NCBI GenBank assembly: GCA_016713435.1
Contig: JADJPD010000015.1
Coordinates: forward strand, 62,001 to 126,000
DNA: 64,000 bases
Source: Gemmatimonadota bacterium
GTDB lineage: Bacteria > Gemmatimonadota > Gemmatimonadetes > Gemmatimonadales > GWC2-71-9
Direction of reading: 5' to 3'
Position 1 is the stretch's first letter. Each line of letters opens with the position of its first letter. The position numbers and the translations under genes are program-made. This document shows, piece after piece, positions 26,034 to 35,339 of the stretch. The notes beneath the pieces are model-generated. The model made no database searches. It was not told the DNA's origin and saw only the letters and a program-made list of their open reading frames with translations.

Positions 26034-26661
26034 GGCCACCGTGCAGGCGACCCCCGTGGCGCCGGCGGCGCCGGCGATGGCCCGCTTTGCGCTCTGGCCC
26101 CTGCCCGAGCTGGCGGGCGTGCCGCTCCCCGAGCCGGACCCCACCGCCCGGGCGGAGGCCGCCGAGCGGGATCGCGAGCAGGCCGCCTACCAGCGCGGGC
26201 TGGCGCAGGGGCGCGCCGAGGGGATCGAGGAGGGTGCGCGCACCCTGAAGCGGGCGGCGGGGCTCCTGGTGTCCACCGCCGAGGCGCTCGAGGGCGCGCG
26301 GCTCGGCGTGGTGCGCGAGCTCGAGGACAGCGTGTACCTGCTGGCCCTGGCGGTGGCGCAGCACCTGATCCAGCGCGAGGTGGCCGCCGACCCGAGCGTG
26401 GTGCGCGACCTGGTGCAGAAGGGGCTCGAGGCCTTCCCCGTCGGCTCCCGCGTGGAGATCCACCTGAATCCCGAGGACCTGAGCGTCCTCCGCTCCCAGT
26501 TCGAGCTGCCCAACGCCGATGGCCGCGCGGCCGAGATCCAGTGGATCGCGGACCCGGCCATCGAGCGCGGCGGCTGCACCCTGGAGACGCCGCACCGGGT
26601 GGTGGATGGCCGGGTGGACCTGGCCCTGCGCGACCTGTACCAGCGGATGCGCGATGACTGA
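26017..26661 (+). CDS. fliH: Export ATPase regulator FliH
   Basis: FliH forms a dimeric stalk that inhibits FliI and docks it to the export gate. The 214 residues contain the glycine-spaced helix typical of FliH (AYQRGLAQGRAEGIEEGART, about 65-85) and a C-terminal domain with VEIHLNPEDL and GGCTLETPHRVVDGRVDLAL, the part that binds the ATPase. It overlaps both neighbours (17 bases with fliG, 8 with fliI). Confidence 0.94.
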   Translation: MSSSSEATVQATPVAPAAPAMARFALWPLPELAGVPLPEPDPTARAEAAERDREQAAYQRGLAQGRAEGIEEGARTLKRAAGLLVSTAEALEGARLGVVRELEDSVYLLALAVAQHLIQREVAADPSVVRDLVQKGLEAFPVGSRVEIHLNPEDLSVLRSQFELPNADGRAAEIQWIADPAIERGGCTLETPHRVVDGRVDLALRDLYQRMRDD

Positions 26662-28000
26662 GGCCGGCGCCAGGGTGGCCTCCGCGCTGCAGCGGATCGG
26701 CGACGCGCCGCGCTTCGCGGTGCACGGCCGGGTGACGCGCGTCATCGGCCAGGTGGTTGAGGCGAGCCAGCTGGACGTGGCGCTGGGCGAGCTCTGCCGC
26801 ATCGAGAGCCACGGCCGGCCGCGGGTCACCACGCAGGTGGTGGGCTTCCACGAGCGCGGCATCCTGCTCATGCCCCTCGGCGAGCTCGACGGCATCCACC
26901 CGGGGGCCACCGTGCGCCCGCTCAGGCGGGCGCTCGACGTGCGCGCCGGCGACGGCCTGGTGGGCCGGGTGGTGGACGGCCTTGGCCGCCCGCTGGACGG
27001 GCTTGGGAGCCTGGGCCTGACGACGCGCTACGCCCTCTCGGCCGAGCCGCCGCATCCGCTGGAGCGGAGCCGCATCGAGCGGCCGCTGGGGACGGGGGTG
27101 CGCGCCATCGACGGGCTCATCACGCTGGGCCGCGGGCAGCGCATCGGGATCATGGCGGGCTCGGGCGTGGGGAAGAGCGTGCTGCTCGGCATGATTGCGC
27201 GGCGGACCACGGCGGACGTGAACGTGATCGCGCTGCTCGGCGAGCGCGGCCGCGAGGTGCGCGAGTTCATCGAGCGCGACCTCGGGCCCGAGGGCCTGCG
27301 CCGCTCGGTGGTGGTGGTGGCCACGAGCGACCAGCCCGCCGTGATCCGCGCCACCGGCGCCTTCGTGGCCACGGCGATCGCCGAGTACTTCCGCGATGCC
27401 GGCAAGGACGTGCTGCTCATGATGGACTCGGTCACCCGCGTGGCGATGGCGTGGCGCGAGATGGGCCTCTCCGTGGGCGAGCCGCCCACCACGAAGGGCT
27501 ACCCGCCGTCGGTCTTTGCGCAGCTGCCCCGGCTGCTGGAGCGCGCGGGCGCGGGGCGGCGCGGCACCATCACCGGGCTCTACACCGTCCTCGTCGAGGG
27601 TGACGACTTCAACGAGCCGGTGGCCGACGCCGCCCGCTCCATCCTCGACGGCCACATCGTGCTCACCCGCAAGCTCGCCGCGCAGAAGCACTTCCCGGCC
27701 ATCGACGTGCTCGACAGCGTGAGCCGCGTCCGCGACGCCGTGATCGCGCCGGAGCACCTGGCGGCGGCCAACACCTTCCTCCGGCTCGAGGCGGCCTACC
27801 GCAGCAACGAGGACCTCATTGCCGTGGGCGCCTACAAGCCGGGCGCCGACAAGCTGGCCGACGCCGCCGTGCAGCACCGGGACGAGATGCTCGGCTTCCT
27901 GCGCCAGCGGGCGGACGAGGGCGGCAGCTTCGATGAGGCCCGGCTCAAGCTGGCCGCGCTGGCGCAGCGAGCCGGCGCCGGGCTCGGGCGGGCCGGATGA
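26654..28000 (+). CDS. fliI: Flagellum-specific ATPase FliI
   Basis: ATPase that energises substrate loading and chaperone release in type III export. 448 residues with Walker A GSGVGKSV near 171, the family segment GERGREVREFIERDLG, Walker B VLLMMDSVTRVAMA, and the T3SS-ATPase signature PPTTKGYPPSVFAQLPRLLE. ATG at 26654 lies in the fliH end; an extension from 26519 is fliH in another frame. The N-terminal beta barrel (RFAVHGRVTRVIGQVVEASQ) is complete. Confidence 0.97.
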   Translation: MTEAGARVASALQRIGDAPRFAVHGRVTRVIGQVVEASQLDVALGELCRIESHGRPRVTTQVVGFHERGILLMPLGELDGIHPGATVRPLRRALDVRAGDGLVGRVVDGLGRPLDGLGSLGLTTRYALSAEPPHPLERSRIERPLGTGVRAIDGLITLGRGQRIGIMAGSGVGKSVLLGMIARRTTADVNVIALLGERGREVREFIERDLGPEGLRRSVVVVATSDQPAVIRATGAFVATAIAEYFRDAGKDVLLMMDSVTRVAMAWREMGLSVGEPPTTKGYPPSVFAQLPRLLERAGAGRRGTITGLYTVLVEGDDFNEPVADAARSILDGHIVLTRKLAAQKHFPAIDVLDSVSRVRDAVIAPEHLAAANTFLRLEAAYRSNEDLIAVGAYKPGADKLADAAVQHRDEMLGFLRQRADEGGSFDEARLKLAALAQRAGAGLGRAG

Positions 28001-28467
28001 AGCGCTTCACCTTCCGCCTGGAGCGGCTGCTGCAGCTGCGTGAGGCGGCCGAGCAGGAACGGGCCCGCGAGCTGGCGAGCGCGCGCCACGAGGAGGAGGC
28101 CCGCCGCAACGACGCCGAGGAGGCGGCACGCCGCCTCGAGGAGGCCCGCCGGCAGGCCGCCGAGTCGCACGCCGGTTACATGCAGGCGGGGACGCTGCGG
28201 AACCTGGAGCTCAGCATCGGCGCGCTCACCGTGCAGCGGCAGGCGGCGGCGCAGCAGCACGAGCAGAGCCTCGAGCGGCTCGAGGCGGAGCGGCAGCAGT
28301 ACGAGGCGGCGCGGCGTGACCGGCGCGTCATCGAGCGCCTGCGGGAGCAGCGCCACGCCGCCTGGGGCGAGGAGTACAACCGCTGGGAGCAGGGCGTGCT
28401 GGACGAGACGGCGAGCACCCGCAGCAGCCGCGCGTCCGGCCAGGGCCCGGAGCAGGGGGGCGCATGA
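27997..28467 (+). CDS. fliJ: FliJ, export chaperone/ATPase stalk
   Basis: A 156-residue two-helix coiled-coil protein. It opens KRFTFRLERLLQLREAAEQE, the FliJ start pattern 'F.f.LervL.lre..e', and contains long runs of Glu/Arg/Ala heptads. FliJ sits in the centre of the FliI ring and couples it to FlhA. It overlaps fliI by 4 bases (ATGA) and motE by 4. Confidence 0.9.
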   Translation: MKRFTFRLERLLQLREAAEQERARELASARHEEEARRNDAEEAARRLEEARRQAAESHAGYMQAGTLRNLELSIGALTVQRQAAAQQHEQSLERLEAERQQYEAARRDRRVIERLREQRHAAWGEEYNRWEQGVLDETASTRSSRASGQGPEQGGA

Positions 28468-29036
28468 AGCTCGGCATCATCCTCGCGGTCGTGGCGTTCC
28501 TCGTGAGCGCGGCGGCCTCGACGTTCGTGATCATGAAGCGCGCCCCGGCGGTCGTGGTGGCGGATGCCGCCGCAGGGGCCGCGGACAGCCTGCAGCCCGA
28601 TTCCGCCACCCACGGCAGCGCCAGGGCTGACTCCGGCCGTCGCCTCGCCCCGGGCGACTCCGCGACGAGGGCCGGCCATGCCGCGCCTGACTCGAGTGCC
28701 GCCCCGGCCCCCGCCGCGGCACACGATACCACGCCGGTGAAGCCCGTGACCGCCACGCTCGCGGCGGCGCTGCCGCCCAAGCCCGTCCCGCCGGTCGGCC
28801 CGTCCGCGGCGGAGCGGGCGGGCGCCTACAAGCAGGTGGCCCGCGTCCTGTCGGCCATGAAGGCCCCGGAGGCGGCCCAGGTGCTCCAGCTCATGTCCGA
28901 TGACGAGGTCGAGGGAATCCTGCGGTCGGTGGGACCGCGGCAGGCCGCCGATTTTCTCACCAACATCCCGAAGACGCGGGCGGCGGAGCTCAGCCGCCGC
29001 CTGCTCGTGCCCAAGCCGAAGGAGGCGACCCGATGA
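28464..29036 (+). CDS. motE: MotE-like protein (MgtE_N-type domain)
   Basis: Membrane-anchored protein of 190 residues. It has a single N-terminal transmembrane helix (residues 4-22), a low-complexity Ala/Pro/Asp linker (about 30-110), then a compact helical domain YKQVARVLSAMKAPEAAQVL...EVEGILRSVGPRQAADFL...RAAELSRRL, which is the MgtE N-terminal/FliG-like fold. Proteins of this design between fliJ and fliK are called MotE and help stator or basal-body assembly in other bacteria. The name is by architecture and position. Confidence 0.75.
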   Translation: MKLGIILAVVAFLVSAAASTFVIMKRAPAVVVADAAAGAADSLQPDSATHGSARADSGRRLAPGDSATRAGHAAPDSSAAPAPAAAHDTTPVKPVTATLAAALPPKPVPPVGPSAAERAGAYKQVARVLSAMKAPEAAQVLQLMSDDEVEGILRSVGPRQAADFLTNIPKTRAAELSRRLLVPKPKEATR

Positions 29037-31549
29037 CGTCGCCCGTCTCGCTGCTCGCCCCGCTCGGGGCACCCGCGCCGTCCGCCCCGGCTCCCTCGGA
29101 GGAGCCCGGGGCGTTCGCGCAGCTGCTGGCGGTGGCCCTGGTGTCGGGCCTGCCACTGGCCGGCCCGGCGCCCGCACCCAGCGGCGTCGAGGCTGGGGAG
29201 GGAGAGATCCCGGACGACGTGGCGCCCGAGGGCACCGACCCCGGAAGCGAGGGTGCTCCTCCCGCGGACGGGACCACGGAGGTGGCCACGGGCGAGGTCC
29301 TCGAGGACGCGGGGCCATCCTCACCGCACGCTGACTTGGAGCTGCCGGCGGGGACGGTGGTGCGACAGGCCCCGGCCGGCCGCGCCCCGCGCCCCGCGCG
29401 GGGCCTGCCGCAGCAGGAGCTGCCCGCGGAGGCTGCGCTGGACGTCGCACCCGCCGCCGAGCGGCAGGCCGCGAGCGCCGACACCACCGGCGAGAGTCAG
29501 GCGGCGGAGACACGCATGACCGAGGCGCGGGGTGGGGATCGAACCCCGCCGCGGGCGGCGCCGGGCATTCATGCCGCCACGGACACGGCGCCACGGGTGG
29601 TGCCGGAGGCGCGGGCTGCATCCGCGCCGTCCGCCCCCGTCACGGCGGACAACCCGGTACGCGCGCCTGCAGAACGCCCTGGCGCCGTTGCCCCGGACGT
29701 GGAGCTGGCGGAGGACGGGCGCATGGCACCACGGGCGTCCGCCGTGCCCCTGCCGGCGGCAGTGGACGGGCAGGGGCCGCGGCCCCAACTGCGGGACACC
29801 GCCTCGGTCCGGGCCGCCGCGGTGCCAGCGCCGGTTCCCGCCCAAGCGCCCTCCGCGGGCGGGGTGGCGGAGGCGGTGCGGGCCGTGGTCGATGCCATGC
29901 GCGCGATGAGCCGGCCCGCGGGAGAGCAGGTGGCGGCAACGGTCGCCGCGCTCCGCGCCACCGAAGCGGCCGCGGCGCAGGCGCCCCGGCCGCTCCCGGG
30001 AGGGGACGGCGTGGAGCCGGTGGTCCCGCCGAGTGAAGCCGACGGGCCGGGCGAGGAGGCGCTGGCCCAGGCCGTGGCGCCCGCCGGCCAGGGGGGCGCC
30101 GCTGCGGGCGCCGCGCCGGGCGGCTCCGCGGCGATGGCGGCGCCTGGCGGGCCGGCCAGCCGGTCCGGGTCCCCGGCGCGGGGCGAGCGCGTGCGCGACG
30201 GCGGCCGCCGGGCCCGCGGCCCGGAGGCGGCCGCAGTGGAGCCGACGGTGCAGGCATCGGCCAGCCAGGCGGTGGCGGCCATGGTGCTCACCGCGCTTCG
30301 CGCGGCCATGCACCCCGCCGAGAACTCCCCGGACGGTGACGCCCCAGCGGAGGCTACCCAGCGGAAGCCGCTCCGTGCGCCGGTCGCCGAGGCGGTCACC
30401 GCTGCACCGGTCACCATGCCGGCATCCACGGCGGCGGAGGGTGCGGTGTCGCCAGTGGCCCTGGCCGAGGGAATCGCTGACGCCACGGGCAGTGCCTGGG
30501 TGACGGACCTCCGCGTGGTGCGCGGCCGGGCCGGAACCGCTGGGCGCACGCCGCGCCCGGTCGGCGAGGCAACGGCCTCGGCGGAAGCGGGACAGCTCCC
30601 GGCGAAGGCCGCGCCAGAGCCGGCCATGCCCTCCGCGCCGCCCACCGACGCCCTGCGCACCGCAGGCGCGCCGCGGGAGGGCAGGCGGGGCAGGATGCCT
30701 CACGAGACAGACGCCGGCCACGCGGGCGCTGGCCTGGGAATCCCGCGGCCGGTGCGTGCAAACCAGCCGGCGCCGACGGGCCGCGTCCGGGCGGCCGTCC
30801 CGGCGGAGCCGCTTGTGGTGACGCCGCCCGCGGTAAGCGTCGCGCCGACCGCCCCATCGCGGCAGAGCCCGCCGGCGGGGCACCCGGCCGTTGCTGCCGG
30901 TCCCAAGGCCGGTCCGGAAGTGCCGGAGGCCCGGCAGGAGCTTCCCCTTCACGACATGGAACCGGCGGAGCGGCGCGGCGGGAGCGAGACGGAGCCATCG
31001 CCCCGGGGAGAGCAGGCAACTCCCGTCCCTGCATCACTTTCGCCCGCGCTGCCGGCACGGGGGGAGCGCGCCAGCGCGATGGCGACCGGGCGTGAGGCAC
31101 GGGACGTGCCTTACAGCTCCCCGCCGAAGGAGCAGGCGGCAGGGAGTGCCGACCGGGTCACCCTCGCGGTGACCGACGACGCCGGCCGGCAGACGCGGAT
31201 TCGCGTCGCGGTGCTCGGCGAGCAGGTCCGCGCCACGATCGTCCCGCCGGATGGGGACACGGCGCAGCAGCTGGAGCGGCGGATGGACGACCTCACCGCC
31301 GCGCTCGTCAGGCAGGGATACGCGGACCCGAAGGTGACGGTGCAGGTGGCCGCCGACACGGGTCCGGCCTGGGGTGGCGCCGCAGGGGCGGCGGCCACCG
31401 ACACCACCGCCGCCCGCGGCACCGACCAGCCGGCGGGGCAGGAGCGACAGGGGAGCGGCCGGCGCGAGCCGGACCGCCAGGCGGGGCAGGAGCAGCGCCA
31501 GTCGCACCAGCGCGGACGCCAGCGCGATCCCGAGGATCGCCGGAGGTAA
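29033..31549 (+). CDS. fliK: Hook-length control protein FliK, long and low-complexity
   Basis: FliK is the molecular ruler that ends hook growth and switches export to filament substrates. Most of the 838 residues are Pro/Ala/Gly-rich and probably unfolded, as expected of the ruler part. The conserved C-terminal switch domain is near 700-775: RVTLAVTDDAGRQTRIRVAV, then QVRATIVPPDGDTAQQLERR. The tail is Gln/Arg-rich. It lies between motE and flgD, its standard place. It is about twice the size of enteric FliK (405), in step with the long hook protein here. Confidence 0.85.
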   Translation: MTSPVSLLAPLGAPAPSAPAPSEEPGAFAQLLAVALVSGLPLAGPAPAPSGVEAGEGEIPDDVAPEGTDPGSEGAPPADGTTEVATGEVLEDAGPSSPHADLELPAGTVVRQAPAGRAPRPARGLPQQELPAEAALDVAPAAERQAASADTTGESQAAETRMTEARGGDRTPPRAAPGIHAATDTAPRVVPEARAASAPSAPVTADNPVRAPAERPGAVAPDVELAEDGRMAPRASAVPLPAAVDGQGPRPQLRDTASVRAAAVPAPVPAQAPSAGGVAEAVRAVVDAMRAMSRPAGEQVAATVAALRATEAAAAQAPRPLPGGDGVEPVVPPSEADGPGEEALAQAVAPAGQGGAAAGAAPGGSAAMAAPGGPASRSGSPARGERVRDGGRRARGPEAAAVEPTVQASASQAVAAMVLTALRAAMHPAENSPDGDAPAEATQRKPLRAPVAEAVTAAPVTMPASTAAEGAVSPVALAEGIADATGSAWVTDLRVVRGRAGTAGRTPRPVGEATASAEAGQLPAKAAPEPAMPSAPPTDALRTAGAPREGRRGRMPHETDAGHAGAGLGIPRPVRANQPAPTGRVRAAVPAEPLVVTPPAVSVAPTAPSRQSPPAGHPAVAAGPKAGPEVPEARQELPLHDMEPAERRGGSETEPSPRGEQATPVPASLSPALPARGERASAMATGREARDVPYSSPPKEQAAGSADRVTLAVTDDAGRQTRIRVAVLGEQVRATIVPPDGDTAQQLERRMDDLTAALVRQGYADPKVTVQVAADTGPAWGGAAGAAATDTTAARGTDQPAGQERQGSGRREPDRQAGQEQRQSHQRGRQRDPEDRRR

Positions 31550-31558
31550 CCCGAGTCC

Positions 31559-32293
31559 ATGAGCACCACGATCACGCAGGGCCCACGCGGCACCGCCGCC
31601 CCGTCCACGCCGACCCCGGCGCCGACGGGGACGGGCAAGGCCGAGCTGGGCAAGAGCGATTTCCTGCAGCTGCTCATCACGCAGCTGCGCTACCAGGACC
31701 CGATCAGCCCGGCCAAGCCTGAGGAGTTCGCGGCGCAGCTGGCGCAGTTCACGAGCCTGGAGCGGATGCAGAACATCGAGAGCATCCTGCAGAGCCAGAA
31801 CGACGCGAGCGCGCTCGCCACGCTCGCGATGAAGGCCGACCTCGGCGCCTCGTTCATCGGCCGGCAGGTGCTGGCGGCGGGGAACCGGATCGACCAGGAC
31901 ACCAAGGGCCCGGCCACCGTGGCGTGCGACCTCGGCACCGGCGGCGGCAAGGTGACCCTGACGGTGTACGACAGCGCGGGGAAGAAGGTCTCGACCCAGG
32001 ACATCGGCTTCCGCACGGGCGGCCGGCAGACCTTCAAGACCGGCGACCTGCCGGCGGGCCAGTACACCTACGACGTCACGGTGACCTCGGCCAGCGGCAG
32101 CGACGTGGACGTCCAGACGTACACCTCGGGCGTGGTGGACGGGGTCTCCTTCCAGGGAGGCACCGTGGTGCTGCGCAGCGGGGACCTGTCCTTCGCGCTC
32201 GACAACGTGGTGGAAGTCGAGCAAGCGCCCGCGGGTGCGGCGGCCCTCCGGGCCGCCACCAGTGCCCGCATCATCCCTTCACAGACGGAGTAG
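31559..32293 (+). CDS. flgD: Hook cap protein FlgD
   Basis: FlgD caps the growing hook and is discarded afterwards. 244 residues with the signature near 25-75: KSDFLQLLITQLRYQDPISP, then EFAAQLAQFTSLERMQNI. After this follow the FlgD Ig-like/Tudor domains (GGGKVTLTVYDSAGKKVST and YTYDVTVTSASG). It starts 9 bases after fliK and ends 7 bases before flgE. Confidence 0.95.
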   Translation: MSTTITQGPRGTAAPSTPTPAPTGTGKAELGKSDFLQLLITQLRYQDPISPAKPEEFAAQLAQFTSLERMQNIESILQSQNDASALATLAMKADLGASFIGRQVLAAGNRIDQDTKGPATVACDLGTGGGKVTLTVYDSAGKKVSTQDIGFRTGGRQTFKTGDLPAGQYTYDVTVTSASGSDVDVQTYTSGVVDGVSFQGGTVVLRSGDLSFALDNVVEVEQAPAGAAALRAATSARIIPSQTE

Positions 32294-32300
32294 TGCAGCC

Positions 32301-34394
32301 ATGATGCGGTCGCTCTTCGCCGGCGTCTCCGGGCTCAGGAATCACCAGACCCGCATGGACGTGATCGGCAACAACATCGCCAACGTGAACACGGTGGCCT
32401 ACAAGGCCAGCCGCGTCACCTTCGCGGAGGCCTTTGCGCAGCTGCTGCAGGGCGCCTCCCGGCCGCCGGGGGACCAGGGCGGCATCAACCCGATCCAGAT
32501 CGGGCTCGGCAGCAAGATCGGGTCGATCGACCAGAACTTCTCCCAGGGCAACCTGGAGTCGACGGGCCAGAGCACCGACCTCGCCATCCAGGGCGACGGC
32601 CTGTTCGTCCTCTCCGACGGCAGCCGGAGCTACTTCACCCGCGCGGGGAACTTCCAGCTCGACGCCGACGGGCGCATGGTGTCGCCGGCCAACGGCTTCA
32701 AGGTGCAGGGGATCAACGCCGATTCCGACGGCGTCCTCTCCACCGGCTCGGCGGTCACGGACATCACCCTGCCGTTCGGCAAGAAGTCGCCGGCGCGCTC
32801 GACCTCGAGCGTCACCCTGACGGGCAACCTGGACGCCCGCGAGCAGCCCAAGGGGACGATCCTGGCCACGCAGGGGAAGGTCTTCGGCGTGGAGCAGAGC
32901 ACCAGCAACGGGGGCAGCGGCTCCGACGTGAGCGGGCTGTACGCCTCGGGCGCCGCCAACGGCTCGATCTTCGGCATGGTGCCGGACAGCACCACGGTGA
33001 CGATCACCGACGGCACCCACACGCAGACCTACACCTACGTGGCCGCGGACACGGGGGTCGGCACCTTCGACTTCCACAGCCTGCGCGACCTGGTGGCCGA
33101 GATCAACAACACGTTCGGGGCGGGCGGCTTCAACACGATGACCGCCGCGCAGAACAACACCACCGGGGCCATCGGCTTCACGGCGGGCGGCGCGGCGATC
33201 AACCTGAACATCACCAGCTCCAACCCGGCGCTGCTCAAGGCGCTCGGCGCCGCCAACGGGGCCCTCGCGGCCGCGGGCACGTCCAGCACCGACGAGTTCA
33301 GCCACGTGGCCACCGGCAGCGACCTGGTGGTCAACCTGCGGAACGGCAGCGGCCAGTCGCTGGGGCTCGTGGCGGGCAATACGGTCAGCATCGACGGGAA
33401 CGTGGGCGGCACCGCCGTCACCTCGGGCAGCTTCGCCGTGGGCGCCGGCACCACGTACAGCCAGATGCTGTCGAGCGTCAACAGCACGCTGGGGCTCAGC
33501 AACATCACCGGCGCCGCGATCGACAGCACCACCGGCGTCATGACCGTCACCGGCGACGGCGGCCTCACCTACGAGCTGTCCGGCCTCAACATCCGGAGCG
33601 CGGCGGCGGGCGCCACCAACTTCAACGCCGTCTTCGACAGCCGCGCGGGGAACTACGTCGAGCGCCAGGCGGCGAGTGACGTGACCCACCAGGCCGCGAT
33701 CACCGTGTACGACTCGATCGGCACCCCGATCAGCCTCACGATGACGTTCACCAAGGACCCGACGGCGCCGAACCGCTGGCTGTGGGATGCCAGTGTGCCC
33801 TCGCCGGCCGCGGTGACCGGCGGCGGCAGCGGCTTCGTGACCTTCGACTCGGACGGCCGGCTCGAGACCTTCGCCTACAACGGCGGGGCCAACAGCCTGC
33901 AGTTCGACCCGGGGAGCGGGGCGACGGCGCCGGTGGACATCCAGCTCGACTCGGGCGCCCTCGGCGACATCAACGGCCTGTCCCAGTTCGCCAGCGCGTC
34001 CAACGCGGTGGCCTCGAGCCAGGACGGCTACCCGATGGGCAACCTGCAGGACATCAGCGTGGACTCGCGCGGCGTGATCACCGGGTACTTCACCAACGGC
34101 GTCAACCAGACGCTGGCCCAGATCGCCCTCGCGTCGTTCAACAACCCGAGCGGCCTGCTCCGCGCCGGCAACAACATGTACGGCGAGTCGGCCAACTCGG
34201 GCAGTGCGATCATCGGGTTCAGCGGCACCAGCAACCAGTCCACGATCACGCCGGGCGCGCTCGAGTCGTCCAACGTGGACCTGTCGGAGGAGTTCACCAA
34301 CATGATCATCGCGCAGCGCGGCTTCCAGGCCAACGCCCGCGTGATCACGACGGCCGACGAGATGCTGACCGAGCTGGTGAACCTGAAGCGGTAA
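32301..34394 (+). CDS. flgE: Hook protein FlgE
   Basis: Structural subunit of the hook, 697 residues. The N-terminus is canonical (MMRSLFAGVSGLRNHQTRMD, then VIGNNIANVNTVAYKASRV), and so is the C-terminus (ESSNVDLSEEFTNMIIAQRG, then FQANARVITTADEMLTELVNLKR). The centre holds large Ser/Thr/Gly-rich beta domains, making it longer than the roughly 400-residue enteric form. ATG at 32301 is chosen at the rod/hook motif; an earlier reading from 32235 overlaps flgD. It is the last gene of the flgB operon. Confidence 0.96.
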   Translation: MMRSLFAGVSGLRNHQTRMDVIGNNIANVNTVAYKASRVTFAEAFAQLLQGASRPPGDQGGINPIQIGLGSKIGSIDQNFSQGNLESTGQSTDLAIQGDGLFVLSDGSRSYFTRAGNFQLDADGRMVSPANGFKVQGINADSDGVLSTGSAVTDITLPFGKKSPARSTSSVTLTGNLDAREQPKGTILATQGKVFGVEQSTSNGGSGSDVSGLYASGAANGSIFGMVPDSTTVTITDGTHTQTYTYVAADTGVGTFDFHSLRDLVAEINNTFGAGGFNTMTAAQNNTTGAIGFTAGGAAINLNITSSNPALLKALGAANGALAAAGTSSTDEFSHVATGSDLVVNLRNGSGQSLGLVAGNTVSIDGNVGGTAVTSGSFAVGAGTTYSQMLSSVNSTLGLSNITGAAIDSTTGVMTVTGDGGLTYELSGLNIRSAAAGATNFNAVFDSRAGNYVERQAASDVTHQAAITVYDSIGTPISLTMTFTKDPTAPNRWLWDASVPSPAAVTGGGSGFVTFDSDGRLETFAYNGGANSLQFDPGSGATAPVDIQLDSGALGDINGLSQFASASNAVASSQDGYPMGNLQDISVDSRGVITGYFTNGVNQTLAQIALASFNNPSGLLRAGNNMYGESANSGSAIIGFSGTSNQSTITPGALESSNVDLSEEFTNMIIAQRGFQANARVITTADEMLTELVNLKR

Positions 34395-34776
34395 CCTGGA
34401 CCACCCGGGCCCGGCTCCCCGCCGCGCCCGGCGCTCGTACGACGGGCCGTCATCCCTCCCGGGGTGGCGGCCCGTCGCGCGTCGGGGCCTTCAGCTCCGC
34501 GCGGCGCTGCCGACACTGGGGGGACCGGCCCCCGCGCGCGGGCCCGTGCCCCGGACGCCCCGTCCGGCGGCGCGCCCAGCCGTCACTTCCCGGCAACTCC
34601 CGCCCACGCACTCGGCACTCTTTTCCCCCCGCGGCCCCGCGGGGAATTCCTCCCATTCCCAAGTGGTTCCTTGGCAACGGCTTACGTCGGGCGTCCGGCG
34701 TGGTACGGCCGTTGCCCAAGGAGCATCCCGAGACAGTGTGACCCGGTGAAGTTGTCCCCCCAGTCGAGGATGAGCC
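34395..34776 (+). other. Gene-free stretch between flgE and fliL with a hairpin
   Basis: I see no gene in these 382 bases. A 10-base perfect inverted repeat, CGACGGGCCG (34440-34449) and its complement (34468-34477) with an 18-base spacer, follows flgE and may end or attenuate the flgB operon, though no T-tract follows. The sigma-54 promoter of the fliL operon lies at 34701-34716. Confidence 0.5.
34701..34716 (+). promoter_or_regulatory. Sigma-54 promoter of the fliL-fliA operon
   Basis: TGGTACGGCCGTTGCC: GG and GC are exactly 10 bases apart; one change (T for C) from TGGCACG-N4-TTGC. Transcription should start near 34726, 50 bases before fliL. Confidence 0.8.
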
Positions 34777-35331
34777 ATGGCGGACGCAGCAGCGGCGGGC
34801 GAGGCCCCGGTAGCCCCAGCGGGAGGCAAGAAGACGGGACTGATCATCGGGCTGACGTTCGCCGGGGCGGTCCTGGGCGGCGTGGCCAGCGCGCTCTTCA
34901 TTGCGCCGAAGCTGATCGCCCGGCAGGCGCCGCCGGCGGCGGAGGCCGCCCACGGCCCCAACGCCGACGCGGCCGGCGAGGCCGCCCCGGCCGAGGGCGA
35001 GGGGGAGGGCGGCGGGGAGGGCGAGGGCGAGCGGCAGATGGTCCAGCTCGAGAACATCATCGTCAATCCCGCCGGCTCCAACGGCAACCGCTTCCTGATG
35101 ACCACCGTGGCGTTCTCGGTGGTGGACGAGAAGGCCCAGAAAACCCTCTCCGACCGCAAGGTGGAGCTGCGCGACCGGATCACCACCATCCTCGAGACGA
35201 TGTCGATGGCGGACCTGACCGCGCCGGGCGCGCGCGACTCGCTCAAGGCGCGCATCGGCGTGATGGTCGGCACCATCGTCGGCGCCAAGGTCCCGGTGCA
35301 GGTCTTCCTCCCGCAGTTCGTGATCCAGTGA
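34777..35331 (+). CDS. fliL: Basal-body-associated protein FliL
   Basis: FliL surrounds the stator and supports torque. The 184-residue single-pass membrane protein has a helix at about 22-42 (TGLIIGLTFAGAVLGGVASA), an acidic low-complexity linker with repeated Glu-Gly, then the periplasmic domain (MVQLENIIVNPAGSNGNRFLM, and LSDRKVELRDRITTILETMS). The size and order match FliL. It is the first gene of the export-gate operon. Confidence 0.93.
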   Translation: MADAAAAGEAPVAPAGGKKTGLIIGLTFAGAVLGGVASALFIAPKLIARQAPPAAEAAHGPNADAAGEAAPAEGEGEGGGEGEGERQMVQLENIIVNPAGSNGNRFLMTTVAFSVVDEKAQKTLSDRKVELRDRITTILETMSMADLTAPGARDSLKARIGVMVGTIVGAKVPVQVFLPQFVIQ

Positions 35332-35339
35332 GCCGCTGA